The position numbers and the translations under genes were made by a program. From Acidobacteriaceae bacterium (GTDB lineage: Bacteria; Acidobacteriota; Terriglobia; Terriglobales; Acidobacteriaceae), in contig PLZC01000169.1 of the NCBI GenBank assembly GCA_003151985.1, positions 11,657-49,698 of the forward strand: 38,042 nt of DNA, given 5' to 3'. The notes under the pieces are model-generated. The model ran no database searches. It saw only the letters and a list, made by a program, of their open reading frames with translations, and was not told where the DNA came from. Positions 25,073 through 33,729 of the stretch are shown here, in pieces. The stretch's first letter is position 1, and every line of letters begins with the position of its first letter.

Positions 25073-26344
25073 TCAAGCAAGAACTGCCGCGTAGATTGCC
25101 GCGGTGCGTGCGCCGATTTCAGACCACGGCGTCGGCAAGATGCCGTTTTTGCTGCTCCCATCCCTCAGTCCCTGGTACAGTTCGTCCCTGCCGCATAGCG
25201 CATCCAGCGCTCCCTCCAGGGCCTGAACGTCTTCCGCCGGAACCAGGAGCGCGTTATGGCCTTGCCGCAGATAGTCTCGGAACGGTAGCAAATCGGATGC
25301 AATGATAGGTTTGCAGTAGCTTAGTCCCGTCAGGAGCGCTCCACTGGTCGTTATCTTCCGGTAGGGGTAGAGCAACACATCGGCCGCACCGAAATAGAAG
25401 GGCACCTCCTGGGCTGCCGAGTAGCGCAGGTCCATTCGAACAACACCGTCGTCCAGCCTCAAGGCGGCTGCTTCTTGGCGGAGAGCACGCACTTCTGACT
25501 CATCGCCGTGCCCTGCAATCAACAGCAGAGGCCGTTCGCCGCCTGACCATCGCGCCATCAGCTTCGCCCATGCGCGCAGAAGCAGATCGGTTCCTTTATA
25601 AGGACGAAGTACTCCATGGGCGAGGAAAACTTGTCGCGTTGGATCGAGCCCGAAATGTGCTCTGCACTCCTCTTTGCTACGGACGGGGCCATCTGCAAAC
25701 AAAGGTCCGTGCGGCACCACGTAAATGCGTTTCGGGGCAACGGAAAATAGTGCTTGAAGGTCGCGCGCAGTTTGCTCGCTGTGGCACACAAGAGCATCGG
25801 ATAAGCCGTAGAGCTTGGCAAAGTGCGTAGCGAGAAACTCACTCTCCCCATGCGGGAGCAGATTGTGAACCGTGTGAATCACGCGGGTACCGCGCCGCTT
25901 ACACCAGCGCAGGAAACTCAACTCCATCTCATAGCCGTGCTCGAGCAGCACGCACTGTTGCTGGTGCAGGATATCCGGCGGCCTGCGTGTTGCCTCCAAC
26001 GCCAGCGAGGCGGTGTCGATCAGGTATTCTGTCAAGCGAGCCCCCTTCAGCAGCCGGCCAGGGCCCAATCCACCACGTGTTGATATATCGAGCGGCCCAG
26101 GTCGCGTGACAAGCCCCTCCTCTTGGAAATAGAGCGGTTCAAGCTGGTAACGGGGACATACCAGCCGCACATCCATTCTCTGGCGGAGAAGAGCGCGTGT
26201 GAGGGCAGCCGTGTACCACGGTGTGCGGCACCAGGGATCGTACATCCACACTCTGATTTGCGCTTTGGTTTGAGTCTCGATCGTGTTTTCGCTCCGCCTC
26301 GTGCGGTCGACCAAAGGCGCGAGCGGCATCTGCTCCGTCATCAC
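25073..26344 (-). CDS. Family 4 glycosyltransferase
   Basis: GT-B glycosyltransferase of 423 residues. The acceptor-side domain has HTVHNLLPHGESEF and DALVCHSEQTARDL. The donor-side domain has FLAHGVLRPYKGTDLLLRAW, LLIAGHGDE, and DVLLYPYRKITTSGALLTGLSYCKPIIAS. The last lacks the usual EAMA-type helix, so the donor loop is somewhat unusual for the family. The start overlaps the stop of the upstream GT4 gene (GTGA junction at 26341-26344); an in-frame ATG follows at 26341. It is the last gene of the upstream operon, before the 193-bp gap. Confidence 0.9.
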   Translation of the reverse strand: MMTEQMPLAPLVDRTRRSENTIETQTKAQIRVWMYDPWCRTPWYTAALTRALLRQRMDVRLVCPRYQLEPLYFQEEGLVTRPGPLDISTRGGLGPGRLLKGARLTEYLIDTASLALEATRRPPDILHQQQCVLLEHGYEMELSFLRWCKRRGTRVIHTVHNLLPHGESEFLATHFAKLYGLSDALVCHSEQTARDLQALFSVAPKRIYVVPHGPLFADGPVRSKEECRAHFGLDPTRQVFLAHGVLRPYKGTDLLLRAWAKLMARWSGGERPLLLIAGHGDESEVRALRQEAAALRLDDGVVRMDLRYSAAQEVPFYFGAADVLLYPYRKITTSGALLTGLSYCKPIIASDLLPFRDYLRQGHNALLVPAEDVQALEGALDALCGRDELYQGLRDGSSKNGILPTPWSEIGARTAAIYAAVLA

Positions 26345-27468
26345 CGGCTCATTTCTCGATAGAGAGTGGCGTATTGGAGCGCCATCCTTTGCCCGGAGTG
26401 ATGCGCTAACACCTCATTGCGCGCCGCTTCCCCTAACTGGCTAAGTTTTTCGCGGCTTGAAGCCAGCGCCAGCATTGCCGATGCCAGCGCGGCACTATCG
26501 CCCGGAGCAATTAGCCGTCCGAATAACTCGTTGCGAACAACCCTCTCAACGGAACCTACTTTCGTTGCAATCACGGGCCGGCCTTCCGCCATCGCCTCCA
26601 GCAAGGCGATGGGCATGCCTTCGTCCAATGAGGGCAGCACGAAGACGTCAAGCGAAGCATAGAAGTTCGGCATCGTGCCGCATCGTCCAAGAAATCTGAC
26701 TTTCCCACCCACTCCGAGATTGCGAGCGAGTTCGTGATACTCCTCGGCTTTTGGTCCATCGCCTGCGATCAGGAATCGCGCCTCTGGCAGTGACTCCGTC
26801 ACAACCTTCGCAGCGCGAAGCAGCACATCCACGCCCTTGGCGCTCACCTGTCGGCAAGCGGCGCCGAAGATGAACGCATCTTTGCCGAAAATGGATCGAA
26901 ACTCCGGTTTTCCCGCGCCGAACCTCTCGGCGGAAATCTGATTGGGGATGAGCGCCAGTTTCTCGCTCGCGATTCCGGCCTTCTGTAATTCATCCAGAAT
27001 CGGTTGCGAAACCGCAACCACTTTGTCGAAGCGCCGCAACATGAGTGCGTCGATGCGCGCATATCCGCGCAGGGCCCATGTGGCTCGAGTCCAAAGGTGG
27101 CAGGTAGAGAGCATTGGAAGCCCCGCCATTTTTGCGGCAACTCCGCCATAGACATCCGGTTTGTAGCCGTGGCTGTGAATCGCATCAATGCCGAGCCGTT
27201 TCATTTCTGCCCTGAGCCGGACCACGAAACCAAAATCCATCCGCCTTTCATGCTCCAGGGGGATCACCTCACATCCGTCGACATGCTCCTCCAGTCGGAA
27301 GCTCCGGCGCGCGGCCGCGTATCGCATGTGACCAACACACGTTTCCACACCAAGCGCTGGCAAAGTGCGCGCCAGAGTGGCAACCACTGCCTCCGCACCA
27401 TAAAACCCGGTACTGCCAATCAAATGCAAAACGCGCATGCTCTTACTTTCCCGGTCGAGTGAATTCAT
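26341..27468 (-). CDS. Family 4 glycosyltransferase
   Basis: GT-B glycosyltransferase of 375 residues. The N-terminus has MRVLHLIGSTGFYGAEAVVA, followed by IDAIHSHGYKPDVYGGVAAK in the acceptor domain. The donor domain has CRQVSAKGVDVLLRAAKVV, FLIAGDGPK, and PSLDEGMPIALLEAMAEGRPVIA, with the E-x7-E pattern that binds the nucleotide sugar. An ATG at 27438, directly before RVLHLIG and preceded by GGGAAAGTAAGAG, is an alternative start that would remove ten residues. A 74-bp gap separates it from the deacetylase gene, with no convincing promoter. Confidence 0.92.
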   Translation of the reverse strand: MNSLDRESKSMRVLHLIGSTGFYGAEAVVATLARTLPALGVETCVGHMRYAAARRSFRLEEHVDGCEVIPLEHERRMDFGFVVRLRAEMKRLGIDAIHSHGYKPDVYGGVAAKMAGLPMLSTCHLWTRATWALRGYARIDALMLRRFDKVVAVSQPILDELQKAGIASEKLALIPNQISAERFGAGKPEFRSIFGKDAFIFGAACRQVSAKGVDVLLRAAKVVTESLPEARFLIAGDGPKAEEYHELARNLGVGGKVRFLGRCGTMPNFYASLDVFVLPSLDEGMPIALLEAMAEGRPVIATKVGSVERVVRNELFGRLIAPGDSAALASAMLALASSREKLSQLGEAARNEVLAHHSGQRMALQYATLYREMSR

Positions 27469-27542
27469 GCTTTCTGCGAGACACTCATCGCTGGAGACGC
27501 TTTATCGGTAGCTTGATCGAGCGGGTAGCAAGTGAAGCCCCA

Positions 27543-28268
27543 TTACGATCCGTAGGCCCCGGATCGGGCCGCCTTGCGCCACAATCGGTGGTAAAGAGAA
27601 TCGCCAATTAGCGCTTTCGCCACGGTCTTCATCCTGGACTCCATTTCGAGCCGCCGGCATACGAAAGGATCTCCATCAAGATACGCGGCCAATGTGCGAT
27701 CGCTCGTCCCGCCCCGCACAATGTAACGGCCTATCACCTCTGGCAAATTGCCTGTGGATCGTTTGCGTTCCGCCACACGCGAGGTATAGACGCGCTTGTA
27801 TCCCGCTTCCCCGCAGGCCATGAGCACTCGCTCATTGATTCGCCCTCCGGGCATTGAAATTGAATCCACTTCGACCCCAAGCCGTTGTTCGATGATCTCT
27901 TTTGAGACTGTCATCTCATTGCGCAGTGCAACTGGGCCACATGCGGTGAGCATCGGGTGCGTGTGTGAATGGGAACCGACAATTTGTCCAGCCTGTTGGA
28001 GTTCGCGCAGATCACGCCAACACATCACGCTGTGCAGAAAACCCACCCACGCCGTGGTGATGAAGAAGATACCGGCCAGCCTCATTTCATCGAGAATCGG
28101 CGCCGCGAAGTCGAACTGTGACCGATGGCCGTCATCAAACGTTATGCAACTCCGCGCGCCCGATAGCCCGTCAACCAGACGTGCGTGCCGCCTGAATGTC
28201 TCTGACGGAAGTGAATACACATCGCGTTCTGGGGTTCTTGAAAACTCGTGGTAAGCAAGCATCGTCAT
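27543..28268 (-). CDS. Polysaccharide deacetylase (NodB-like), second of a tandem pair
   Basis: Carbohydrate esterase family 4-type domain of 241 residues that would remove acetyl groups from N-acetyl sugars using a metal ion. Visible motifs are SCITFDDGHRSQFDFAAPIL (motif 1 with the catalytic and metal aspartates), GSHSHTHPML (motif 2 metal histidines), and MPGGRINERVL (motif 3 with the arginine). No signal peptide is seen at the chosen start. ATG 28268 overlaps the stop of the previous deacetylase gene as ATGA. A longer open frame to 28469 lies wholly in that gene and is rejected. A cytoplasmic location would suit an action on a lipid-linked intermediate. Confidence 0.88.
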   Translation of the reverse strand: MTMLAYHEFSRTPERDVYSLPSETFRRHARLVDGLSGARSCITFDDGHRSQFDFAAPILDEMRLAGIFFITTAWVGFLHSVMCWRDLRELQQAGQIVGSHSHTHPMLTACGPVALRNEMTVSKEIIEQRLGVEVDSISMPGGRINERVLMACGEAGYKRVYTSRVAERKRSTGNLPEVIGRYIVRGGTSDRTLAAYLDGDPFVCRRLEMESRMKTVAKALIGDSLYHRLWRKAARSGAYGS

Positions 28269-29425
28269 GCCACCATAACTCCCGGCATGGTGAACGACAC
28301 CTCTGGCCCTGCCGCGGCAACATCTGTCCTCCACTGCCTGAATGGAATGAATTGATAGCTCGCAAGAAGTCGAGTCAACTTCAGCTCGAAGGATTCGAGT
28401 CCCCAATATTGCCGTAGCCTCGACTTCCATGGACCGTTCAGCCGCGGCTGTCCGGGGTCGATCTCCCAAGGGTGCAAATAAACGACCGGCAGGTGCGTGC
28501 GCCGGGAAAGTTGGTCGATCGCCATCCGCGAGTAACCGAGTGGGAAAATTCGCAGATAGCCTCCACCAGCCGCCGGCAGGGTCATGTTACCAATGGAAAA
28601 CGTTGCCGGCGGAATCTCAATCATGTCGTTATGGCCTGTCTTCCATACATATGGCGCGGCGCTTGCACCTGGAATTCCATAGAGATCGTGATGCACCGGA
28701 TAAACGCTGGAGTCGTATTCGAAACCCTCCTCTGCCAGCACGTTGATCGCCCATAGACTCTTGCGGGTGATGGACCAGGTGGGCGCTCGATAGCCGCTGA
28801 CCCTGACACCGGCCGCATCTTCAATTGCCCTCACCGCGTCGCGGGTGTCTTGTCGAAAGACTTCGGGCGTTATCGAATAGATAGTACGGTGCCAATAACT
28901 ATGACAGGCCAGTTCGTGACCTCGGACAGCGATTTCCCTCACCAATTGTGGGACGCGATCGGCGATCCATCCCATCACGAAAAACGTTGCCTTTGCGTTG
29001 TGAGTATCAAAAATGTCCAAGAGCCTTTTGGTGTTGTCCACGACCCGCAGAGGATAGTTATCCCATTCTTCACGCGGCGCGACCGCCGAAAATGCTTCTG
29101 TTTGAAAGTAATCTTCCACATCGACGCTGAGAAGGGGCCGCGCTATGGCCATTCGCGGCTTCTCAGCATGCTCATCGATTCTCATCGACATCAATTCGAC
29201 CGCAGGATAGTCAGATCGTGCCGTGCCATGATCTTGCACGTCTGACTCGCGATCGGTGTGGACCCATCTTTTCAGCCCTTGCACCAGCAGCGAGAGCAGC
29301 AACGACCCGACGCCCAAAATGAGCAACAACAAAGAATCGCTGCGCGTGCTATTTATTTGTGCCAGCGGCGCCGGGTTAGTCTGCATCAAGGCTAGAGCGA
29401 ACGCTGCGCCTGGTATAAAGATCAT
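28265..29425 (-). CDS. Membrane-anchored polysaccharide deacetylase with DUF3473-type C-terminus (XrtA-associated type)
   Basis: Protein of 386 residues with an N-terminal hydrophobic anchor (SLLLLILGVGSLLLSLLVQG, about 31-50), then a deacetylase domain. The domain has LLSVDVEDYFQ in place of TFDDG, ATFFVMGWIADRVPQLV, and HELACHSYWHRTIY with metal-binding histidines. RAPTWSITRKSLWAINVLAEEG comes next, and the closing YLHPWEIDPGQPRL region is characteristic of the DUF3473 subgroup commonly found in XrtA/PEP-CTERM EPS loci. It probably acts on the polymer in the periplasm. It starts 6 bp after the FAD oxidoreductase gene, with GAGGTAAG about 9 bp before the ATG. Confidence 0.9.
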   Translation of the reverse strand: MIFIPGAAFALALMQTNPAPLAQINSTRSDSLLLLILGVGSLLLSLLVQGLKRWVHTDRESDVQDHGTARSDYPAVELMSMRIDEHAEKPRMAIARPLLSVDVEDYFQTEAFSAVAPREEWDNYPLRVVDNTKRLLDIFDTHNAKATFFVMGWIADRVPQLVREIAVRGHELACHSYWHRTIYSITPEVFRQDTRDAVRAIEDAAGVRVSGYRAPTWSITRKSLWAINVLAEEGFEYDSSVYPVHHDLYGIPGASAAPYVWKTGHNDMIEIPPATFSIGNMTLPAAGGGYLRIFPLGYSRMAIDQLSRRTHLPVVYLHPWEIDPGQPRLNGPWKSRLRQYWGLESFELKLTRLLASYQFIPFRQWRTDVAAAGPEVSFTMPGVMVA

Positions 29426-29431
29426 AGCAAC

Positions 29432-30820
29432 TTACCTCACTTCCATCCGATGTTGTCCCGCATCCACCAATAAATCCAGGCAACTCGTCCCTGCGCGTAA
29501 TCGTGCCTGCCGCTCGAGATCATTCATCACGAGCTTGCAAGCGATCCGCGCGATTCCAACCATGGCGTTGTTATTCAACGTGTCATTCACGATTTGTGTG
29601 GTGTTGGCTACAAACAAGTGCGGCATACTTGTTGCCGCCGTCGGCGCGTGCGCGGAGTAATTGAGCGTGGGGACCGGCTGAACGTACCGTTCACGAAAGA
29701 TCTGAGTAGACAGGATGTCTTCGCACCGCAATTGAGGGTGAATCTTGAACAGTGCCGGCGCGAATCTCTCCCACACATCATGGTCCGTTAAATCGAACAG
29801 AGGATCCGAAGGGGATGTGTACTTGGGCAGATAGACGAGAGCGTGTCCATTTGTCTCCCGCGCGCAATCGATCAGGTTGGTCATCTCGACAATGCCGGTG
29901 AATGGCGCCTGTTGCGTCACGTTGATCAAGTAATAAGGGCTCACGGCTCGCTTCAAAACGAGAACCACGCAAACCATCCCCAGATATTGCGGCATCGTTA
30001 GCCTTGAGCGATATTCCTTGCTCAAAGAGGGGACGCACGAAAGAATGGCTGGCGCAGGTACTGTCATGATGCATGCATCGAACTCGCGAAATCCATCATT
30101 CGCAGTGAGTCCGACGCCAAGTTCCGTCTGTTCGACACTTTTCAGGGAGATGCCGGTTAGGATCTTCCCTCCCATAGCATGGATCTCGTCGACGAGACGA
30201 TCCATGACAACCCGGTAGCCGCCTTCTACATAACCGAGTTGCTCCTCCTTGCTGACGCTGTCGGATCGGGTGGAATACAGTCTCCGAATCGTCGCCCAGA
30301 GAAACGCGGCGGATGCTTGGGAGCGCATATCGCCTAACTTGCAGCGCAGGAGCGGTTCCCAAAGCTCGCGATAGAGTGTCTTACCGAATACACGAAGAAT
30401 CCAATCCTTGAGTGGCACCGCTTCCAGGCCGGCGCCGTCACACATTCGAGCGGCATAGAGGATGCCCAGCCCAAAACGAATCTTGGCCCACAACGGCAAG
30501 CACGGAAACCGCAACAGGTCCGCAGGCCGCGTCATCGTATGCAAACTGTCCCTGCTGTAGAAGCCCACTTCTGTCTTGCGCCAGCGCAGTTTCTCTTTGA
30601 GCCCAAGGTCGTCAATCAGCCCAAGCAGGGACGTGTCTGAAGTGAGAATGCAATGATAGAAGCGGTCCCAATGGAAGTCGCCGAAATCGTGGCTGGTGGC
30701 CAGGCCCCCAACCGTTTTCCGGGCCTCGATCACCGTAACTTGCACGCCTGCTTTGAGCAGCGTATGTGCTGCCGTCAGGCCCGTAATACCCGCTCCGACA
30801 ATGGCTACACCCGCACTCAC
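29432..30820 (-). CDS. NAD(P)/FAD-dependent oxidoreductase (amine-oxidase/UDP-galactopyranose-mutase-like fold)
   Basis: FAD-binding protein of 462 residues. The N-terminus is a dinucleotide-binding fold, VAIVGAGITGLTAAHTLLKAGVQVTVIEA, followed by the second FAD motif KTVGGLATSHDFGDFHWDRFYH. A C-terminal segment (HLFVANTTQIVND) contacts FAD in related enzymes. Its substrate is unknown; similar proteins often sit beside glycosyltransferases and small transporters in surface polysaccharide loci. GTG 30820 is preferred because it overlaps the upstream stop as GTGA and places the FAD motif at the N-terminus. An ATG-type start at 30907 would add 29 unstructured residues inside the previous gene. 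Confidence 0.83.
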   Translation of the reverse strand: MSAGVAIVGAGITGLTAAHTLLKAGVQVTVIEARKTVGGLATSHDFGDFHWDRFYHCILTSDTSLLGLIDDLGLKEKLRWRKTEVGFYSRDSLHTMTRPADLLRFPCLPLWAKIRFGLGILYAARMCDGAGLEAVPLKDWILRVFGKTLYRELWEPLLRCKLGDMRSQASAAFLWATIRRLYSTRSDSVSKEEQLGYVEGGYRVVMDRLVDEIHAMGGKILTGISLKSVEQTELGVGLTANDGFREFDACIMTVPAPAILSCVPSLSKEYRSRLTMPQYLGMVCVVLVLKRAVSPYYLINVTQQAPFTGIVEMTNLIDCARETNGHALVYLPKYTSPSDPLFDLTDHDVWERFAPALFKIHPQLRCEDILSTQIFRERYVQPVPTLNYSAHAPTAATSMPHLFVANTTQIVNDTLNNNAMVGIARIACKLVMNDLERQARLRAGTSCLDLLVDAGQHRMEVR

Positions 30821-31149
30821 CGGTTCACTCCCACCATCACCACTCCCGCGGTGATCATCAGAACTGCGATCCAGCGCCGTCTTGAAATTCGTTCGCGTAA
30901 CAACCACCTTGCCAGCAGCGTAACGAGCACATATCCCGCGCCCAAAAGCGGATATGCATAGGAGATATCGGACTTACTTAACGCGGCGAGCCACAATGCA
31001 GTGGCAACGGCAAAGCACAGTCCCCAGAGTGCGGTCCATCGCCACGCGCCCGACGGGCAACTGGTACGCAGCGATGCCCCGTAGCGTAAAGAGATCTGCG
31101 CACAAGCGCCGAGCCCAACACTTCCCAGCAATGGAACCAGCGCAGTCAT
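30817..31149 (-). CDS. Small four-helix transporter of the SMR/EamA type (ArnF-like), second of a pair
   Basis: Inner-membrane protein of 110 residues with four hydrophobic segments. The third has YAYPLLGAGYVLVTLLARWLL and the last IAVLMITAGVVMVGV, which is the small-multidrug-resistance pattern shared with the ArnE/ArnF lipid-linked aminoarabinose flippase subunits. It overlaps the upstream partner as ATGA and the downstream oxidoreductase as GTGA. A heterodimer that flips a polyprenyl-phosphate sugar is a reasonable inference from the pairing and from the locus; a drug exporter would be out of place. Confidence 0.8.
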   Translation of the reverse strand: MTALVPLLGSVGLGACAQISLRYGASLRTSCPSGAWRWTALWGLCFAVATALWLAALSKSDISYAYPLLGAGYVLVTLLARWLLRERISRRRWIAVLMITAGVVMVGVNR

Positions 31150-31604
31150 GCAGCACCTCGCTCACCGCTCGCAGCCATCAACGCCACGCCGAAAGTGGTC
31201 AAGGCGATACCGGCCCAACGCCACGGATGGACAATTTCGCCGAACAGCACATGGCCACAGATGGCCACAAGGGCGTAACTGCCGGCGCTGAGCGGGTAGA
31301 GATAGCTGATCGGCGCACGAGATACAGCTTTGATCCAGAACCAGGTTCCAACTGCGTAAATGCACAGTCCAAGAACAATGCCTGCGGCACACATGAGACG
31401 TGGATCGCCCGTCGCAGCGGTGTCAATAGGATGAGGGCTCAAAAGAAGCAGCGCTGCCTTCAGCATGAGTTGACCGGCCGCACCCAGGACCACAGAGATC
31501 ACCACCAGAAGCTCGACTCGAACCCTTCCCGGTTCCGCGGATTCAGACCCGCGCGCAGTCCCTTGAAGAGCTGCAGCGGGGATTAATGTCCCCGGAGTAC
31601 TCAT
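31146..31604 (-). CDS. Small SMR/EamA-type membrane transporter (ArnE-like), first of a pair
   Basis: Protein of 152 residues with four hydrophobic segments after a polar N-terminal stretch of about 28 residues. Motifs include LGAAGQLMLKAALLL in segment 1, WFWIKAVSRAPISYLYPLSAGSYALVAICGHVLFGE in segments 2-3, and WAGIALTTFGVALMAASGE in segment 4. The AxSYxYPL sequence is shared with its partner. The start overlaps the epimerase stop as ATGA. A start nearer segment 1 cannot be excluded because the N-terminal stretch looks poorly conserved. Confidence 0.8.
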   Translation of the reverse strand: MSTPGTLIPAAALQGTARGSESAEPGRVRVELLVVISVVLGAAGQLMLKAALLLLSPHPIDTAATGDPRLMCAAGIVLGLCIYAVGTWFWIKAVSRAPISYLYPLSAGSYALVAICGHVLFGEIVHPWRWAGIALTTFGVALMAASGERGAA

Positions 31605-32635
31605 GCGCGCACTCCTTCGACCATCGTCGAAGTTTCAGCCTCAGGTCCCACCGATTGGCCGAGCACCAATGGCCGCTGCCACTCGATCGTCTTTTGCAGG
31701 CCCTCATCGAGAGTAACCCTCGCCTCGAAGCCCAGGGTACGCTTTGCTTTCGTGATATCCGGAACACGCCGGCGAACGTCTTCATACCTGCGCCCGCTGA
31801 TCTCGTTGTATGGCAGAATTTGCAGTCGCAATGGCCACGGCACCGCACACAGCCGATGTATCTCTTGTGCCAGTTCCAAGATCGTAATCTCGACATTGTT
31901 GCCGATGTTGATGATCTCGCGATTCAGGCAATCAGCCTTTCCCACGGCCGCGATCCCGCGCACCGTGTCGGACACATACGTAAAGCTGCGCGTCTGCAAC
32001 CCATCGCCGTGAATCGGTATCGTCTGGTTCCGAAGAACCGCATCAATAAAGACGGCTTGCGGCCCTCCCCACCAGCTCAGGTGCTGCCTGGGCCCGTACG
32101 AACCGAATATCCGGATCACCGTGGCCGGAATCCCATGCTCCTCTGACATTGCGAGCACCAGATGCTCATCGAAGAGCTTCGACGCCGCATAAGCCCATCG
32201 GGAAATCGTGGGAGGTCCGAGCACTGAGTCGCTCTCCTCCGAGAACGGCAACACGGGATTCTTGCCATATACATCCGAAGTTGACGTAATCACAAACTTT
32301 GCGCTGTGCTCAACTGCCAGTTGGAGAGCGTTGAGTGTGCCATCTGAATTGATTCGCAGGGTGTCCGTTACTTTGCCGTAACGAGGAATCTTGAATGCCG
32401 CCAAATGAAGCACGAGGTCCAGCCCGCTTCCGGCGGCTTTCCGAAGCGCCTGCCGATCGCAGACGTCTCCAAAATGGAAAATGAAATTGGGGTGCAGCCG
32501 CGCGTTCTCAAGGTTACTGAGATTTCCGTGCGATAGATTGTCGTAGCCTATGACGCGGTAACCTGTTCTCAACATCTCATCCACTAGATGCGATCCCAGG
32601 AACCCCGCTGCGCCGGTTATGAATGCAGTTTTCAT
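31601..32635 (-). CDS. NAD-dependent nucleotide-sugar epimerase/dehydratase (extended SDR)
   Basis: Cytoplasmic extended short-chain dehydrogenase of 344 residues. It has the NAD-binding motif TGAAGFLGSHLVDEML, HLAAFK, a TSTSDVYG active-site serine/threonine segment, and the catalytic WAYAASK (YxxxK). The later IHGDGLQTRSFTYVSDTVRGI and DITKAKRTLGFEARVTLDEGL are typical of UDP-glucose 4-epimerase/UDP-glucuronate decarboxylase-type enzymes. Exact substrate and reaction are not readable. Starts and stops overlap both neighbours as ATGA. Confidence 0.88.
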   Translation of the reverse strand: MKTAFITGAAGFLGSHLVDEMLRTGYRVIGYDNLSHGNLSNLENARLHPNFIFHFGDVCDRQALRKAAGSGLDLVLHLAAFKIPRYGKVTDTLRINSDGTLNALQLAVEHSAKFVITSTSDVYGKNPVLPFSEESDSVLGPPTISRWAYAASKLFDEHLVLAMSEEHGIPATVIRIFGSYGPRQHLSWWGGPQAVFIDAVLRNQTIPIHGDGLQTRSFTYVSDTVRGIAAVGKADCLNREIINIGNNVEITILELAQEIHRLCAVPWPLRLQILPYNEISGRRYEDVRRRVPDITKAKRTLGFEARVTLDEGLQKTIEWQRPLVLGQSVGPEAETSTMVEGVRA

Positions 32636-33729
32636 TGCGATTCCCCTCGAAGAGAATTCAAAATTGTTTTCACGCTGGCTTCTCCGGCTCTCCCGGAGCC
32701 GAACTGCTCCAGGTCCGGCACCCCTTTCGGAAGAGAGCCATTGCCGCGCAGCAGGCTATCCACCACCGGAAGCACGACATCCGGGTTCATATCCAATACC
32801 CGGTTCCAACCGCCTTCAAGCGTCTCTTTCCACTCCGTCTCGGTACGCAGAGTGAGGCACGGAACACCAAGAAAGTAGGCTTCCTTCTGCACACCGCCAG
32901 AATCGGTCAGGACCATGCACGCGTCCCGCTCCAAAGCCAGCATCTCCCCGTAATCACAGGGTTCAAGAACTCGCACATGCGAAAGTCTTTCAATCCGTGC
33001 CAGATCATTGGCCGGCAACTTGGCGCGCAGCCTGGGGTGCATCGGCAATATCGCCGTCAGCGGTAGTCGCTCTAGCAGCGTGATGAATCTTCCCATCCGC
33101 GCCGGAGAGTCCGTGTTTTCAGCCCGATGCATTGTGACCAGCGCGTAACTGTCTTTGGCGAGTTCATGCGGATCCAGTCCTGCCGCATACTTGAGCAGCA
33201 AGTCGAGCATCACGTCGCCGGTCAGATAGCTCTTGTCGCCCAGACCTTCCCGTTGTGCGTTTTCAATCGCCGTTGCTGTCGGGCAAAGCAATACATCCGA
33301 AAGGTGGTCGGTCGCAACGCGATTGATCTCCTCAGGCATGCGGCGATTGAAACTCCGCAAACCCGCCTCCAGATGAATCACGCGTACATGCAGCTTGGCG
33401 GCTGCGAGTGCGCCAGCGACCGTCGAGTTTGTGTCCCCGTAAACGATCACGGCGTCCGCGCGCCACTCGCTGAGCACCCGTTCGATGCCAGCCAGCATCG
33501 CGCCCGTTTGCGCACCGTGATTTCCAGAGCCGATGCCCAGATGAAAGTCTGGATCAGGAATGCTCAATTGGCGAAAAAAACAGTCAGACATCCGCGGATC
33601 ATAGTGTTGACCGGTATGCAGAATCCGGTGCTCAATCTCCGCGCCTTCGGGCAGAGCTTTGAGTGCTGCAGCAATCACGGCCACTTTCATAAACTGCGGG
33701 CGCGCGCCAACGATGGAGAGGAGCCTCAT
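32632..33729 (-). CDS. wbpI: UDP-N-acetylglucosamine 2-epimerase family protein, WbpI-like
   Basis: Cytoplasmic GT-B-fold non-hydrolysing epimerase of 365 residues. Motifs are IVGARPQFMKVAVIAAAL, GDTNSTVAGALAA, HLEAGLRSFNRRMPEEINRVATDHLSD, TGDVMLD, TMHRAENTD, and LTDSGGVQKEAYFLGVPCLTLR. GARPQFMK and the NRRMPEE form are those of the WbpI/WlbD branch, which converts UDP-GlcNAc3NAcA to UDP-ManNAc3NAcA, rather than the GTRPEAIK form of WecB. The start overlaps the stop of the acetyltransferase gene as ATGA. The neighbouring WbpB and WbpD homologues strengthen the substrate assignment. Confidence 0.87.
   Translation of the reverse strand: MRLLSIVGARPQFMKVAVIAAALKALPEGAEIEHRILHTGQHYDPRMSDCFFRQLSIPDPDFHLGIGSGNHGAQTGAMLAGIERVLSEWRADAVIVYGDTNSTVAGALAAAKLHVRVIHLEAGLRSFNRRMPEEINRVATDHLSDVLLCPTATAIENAQREGLGDKSYLTGDVMLDLLLKYAAGLDPHELAKDSYALVTMHRAENTDSPARMGRFITLLERLPLTAILPMHPRLRAKLPANDLARIERLSHVRVLEPCDYGEMLALERDACMVLTDSGGVQKEAYFLGVPCLTLRTETEWKETLEGGWNRVLDMNPDVVLPVVDSLLRGNGSLPKGVPDLEQFGSGRAGEASVKTILNSLRGESQ

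Noticed and set aside
27526-27542. A weak -24/-12-like sequence before the GT4 gene at 27468
   Set aside because: Several core positions of the -24 half are wrong, and it overlaps the end of the upstream coding region; the gene is probably read through from the upstream operon.
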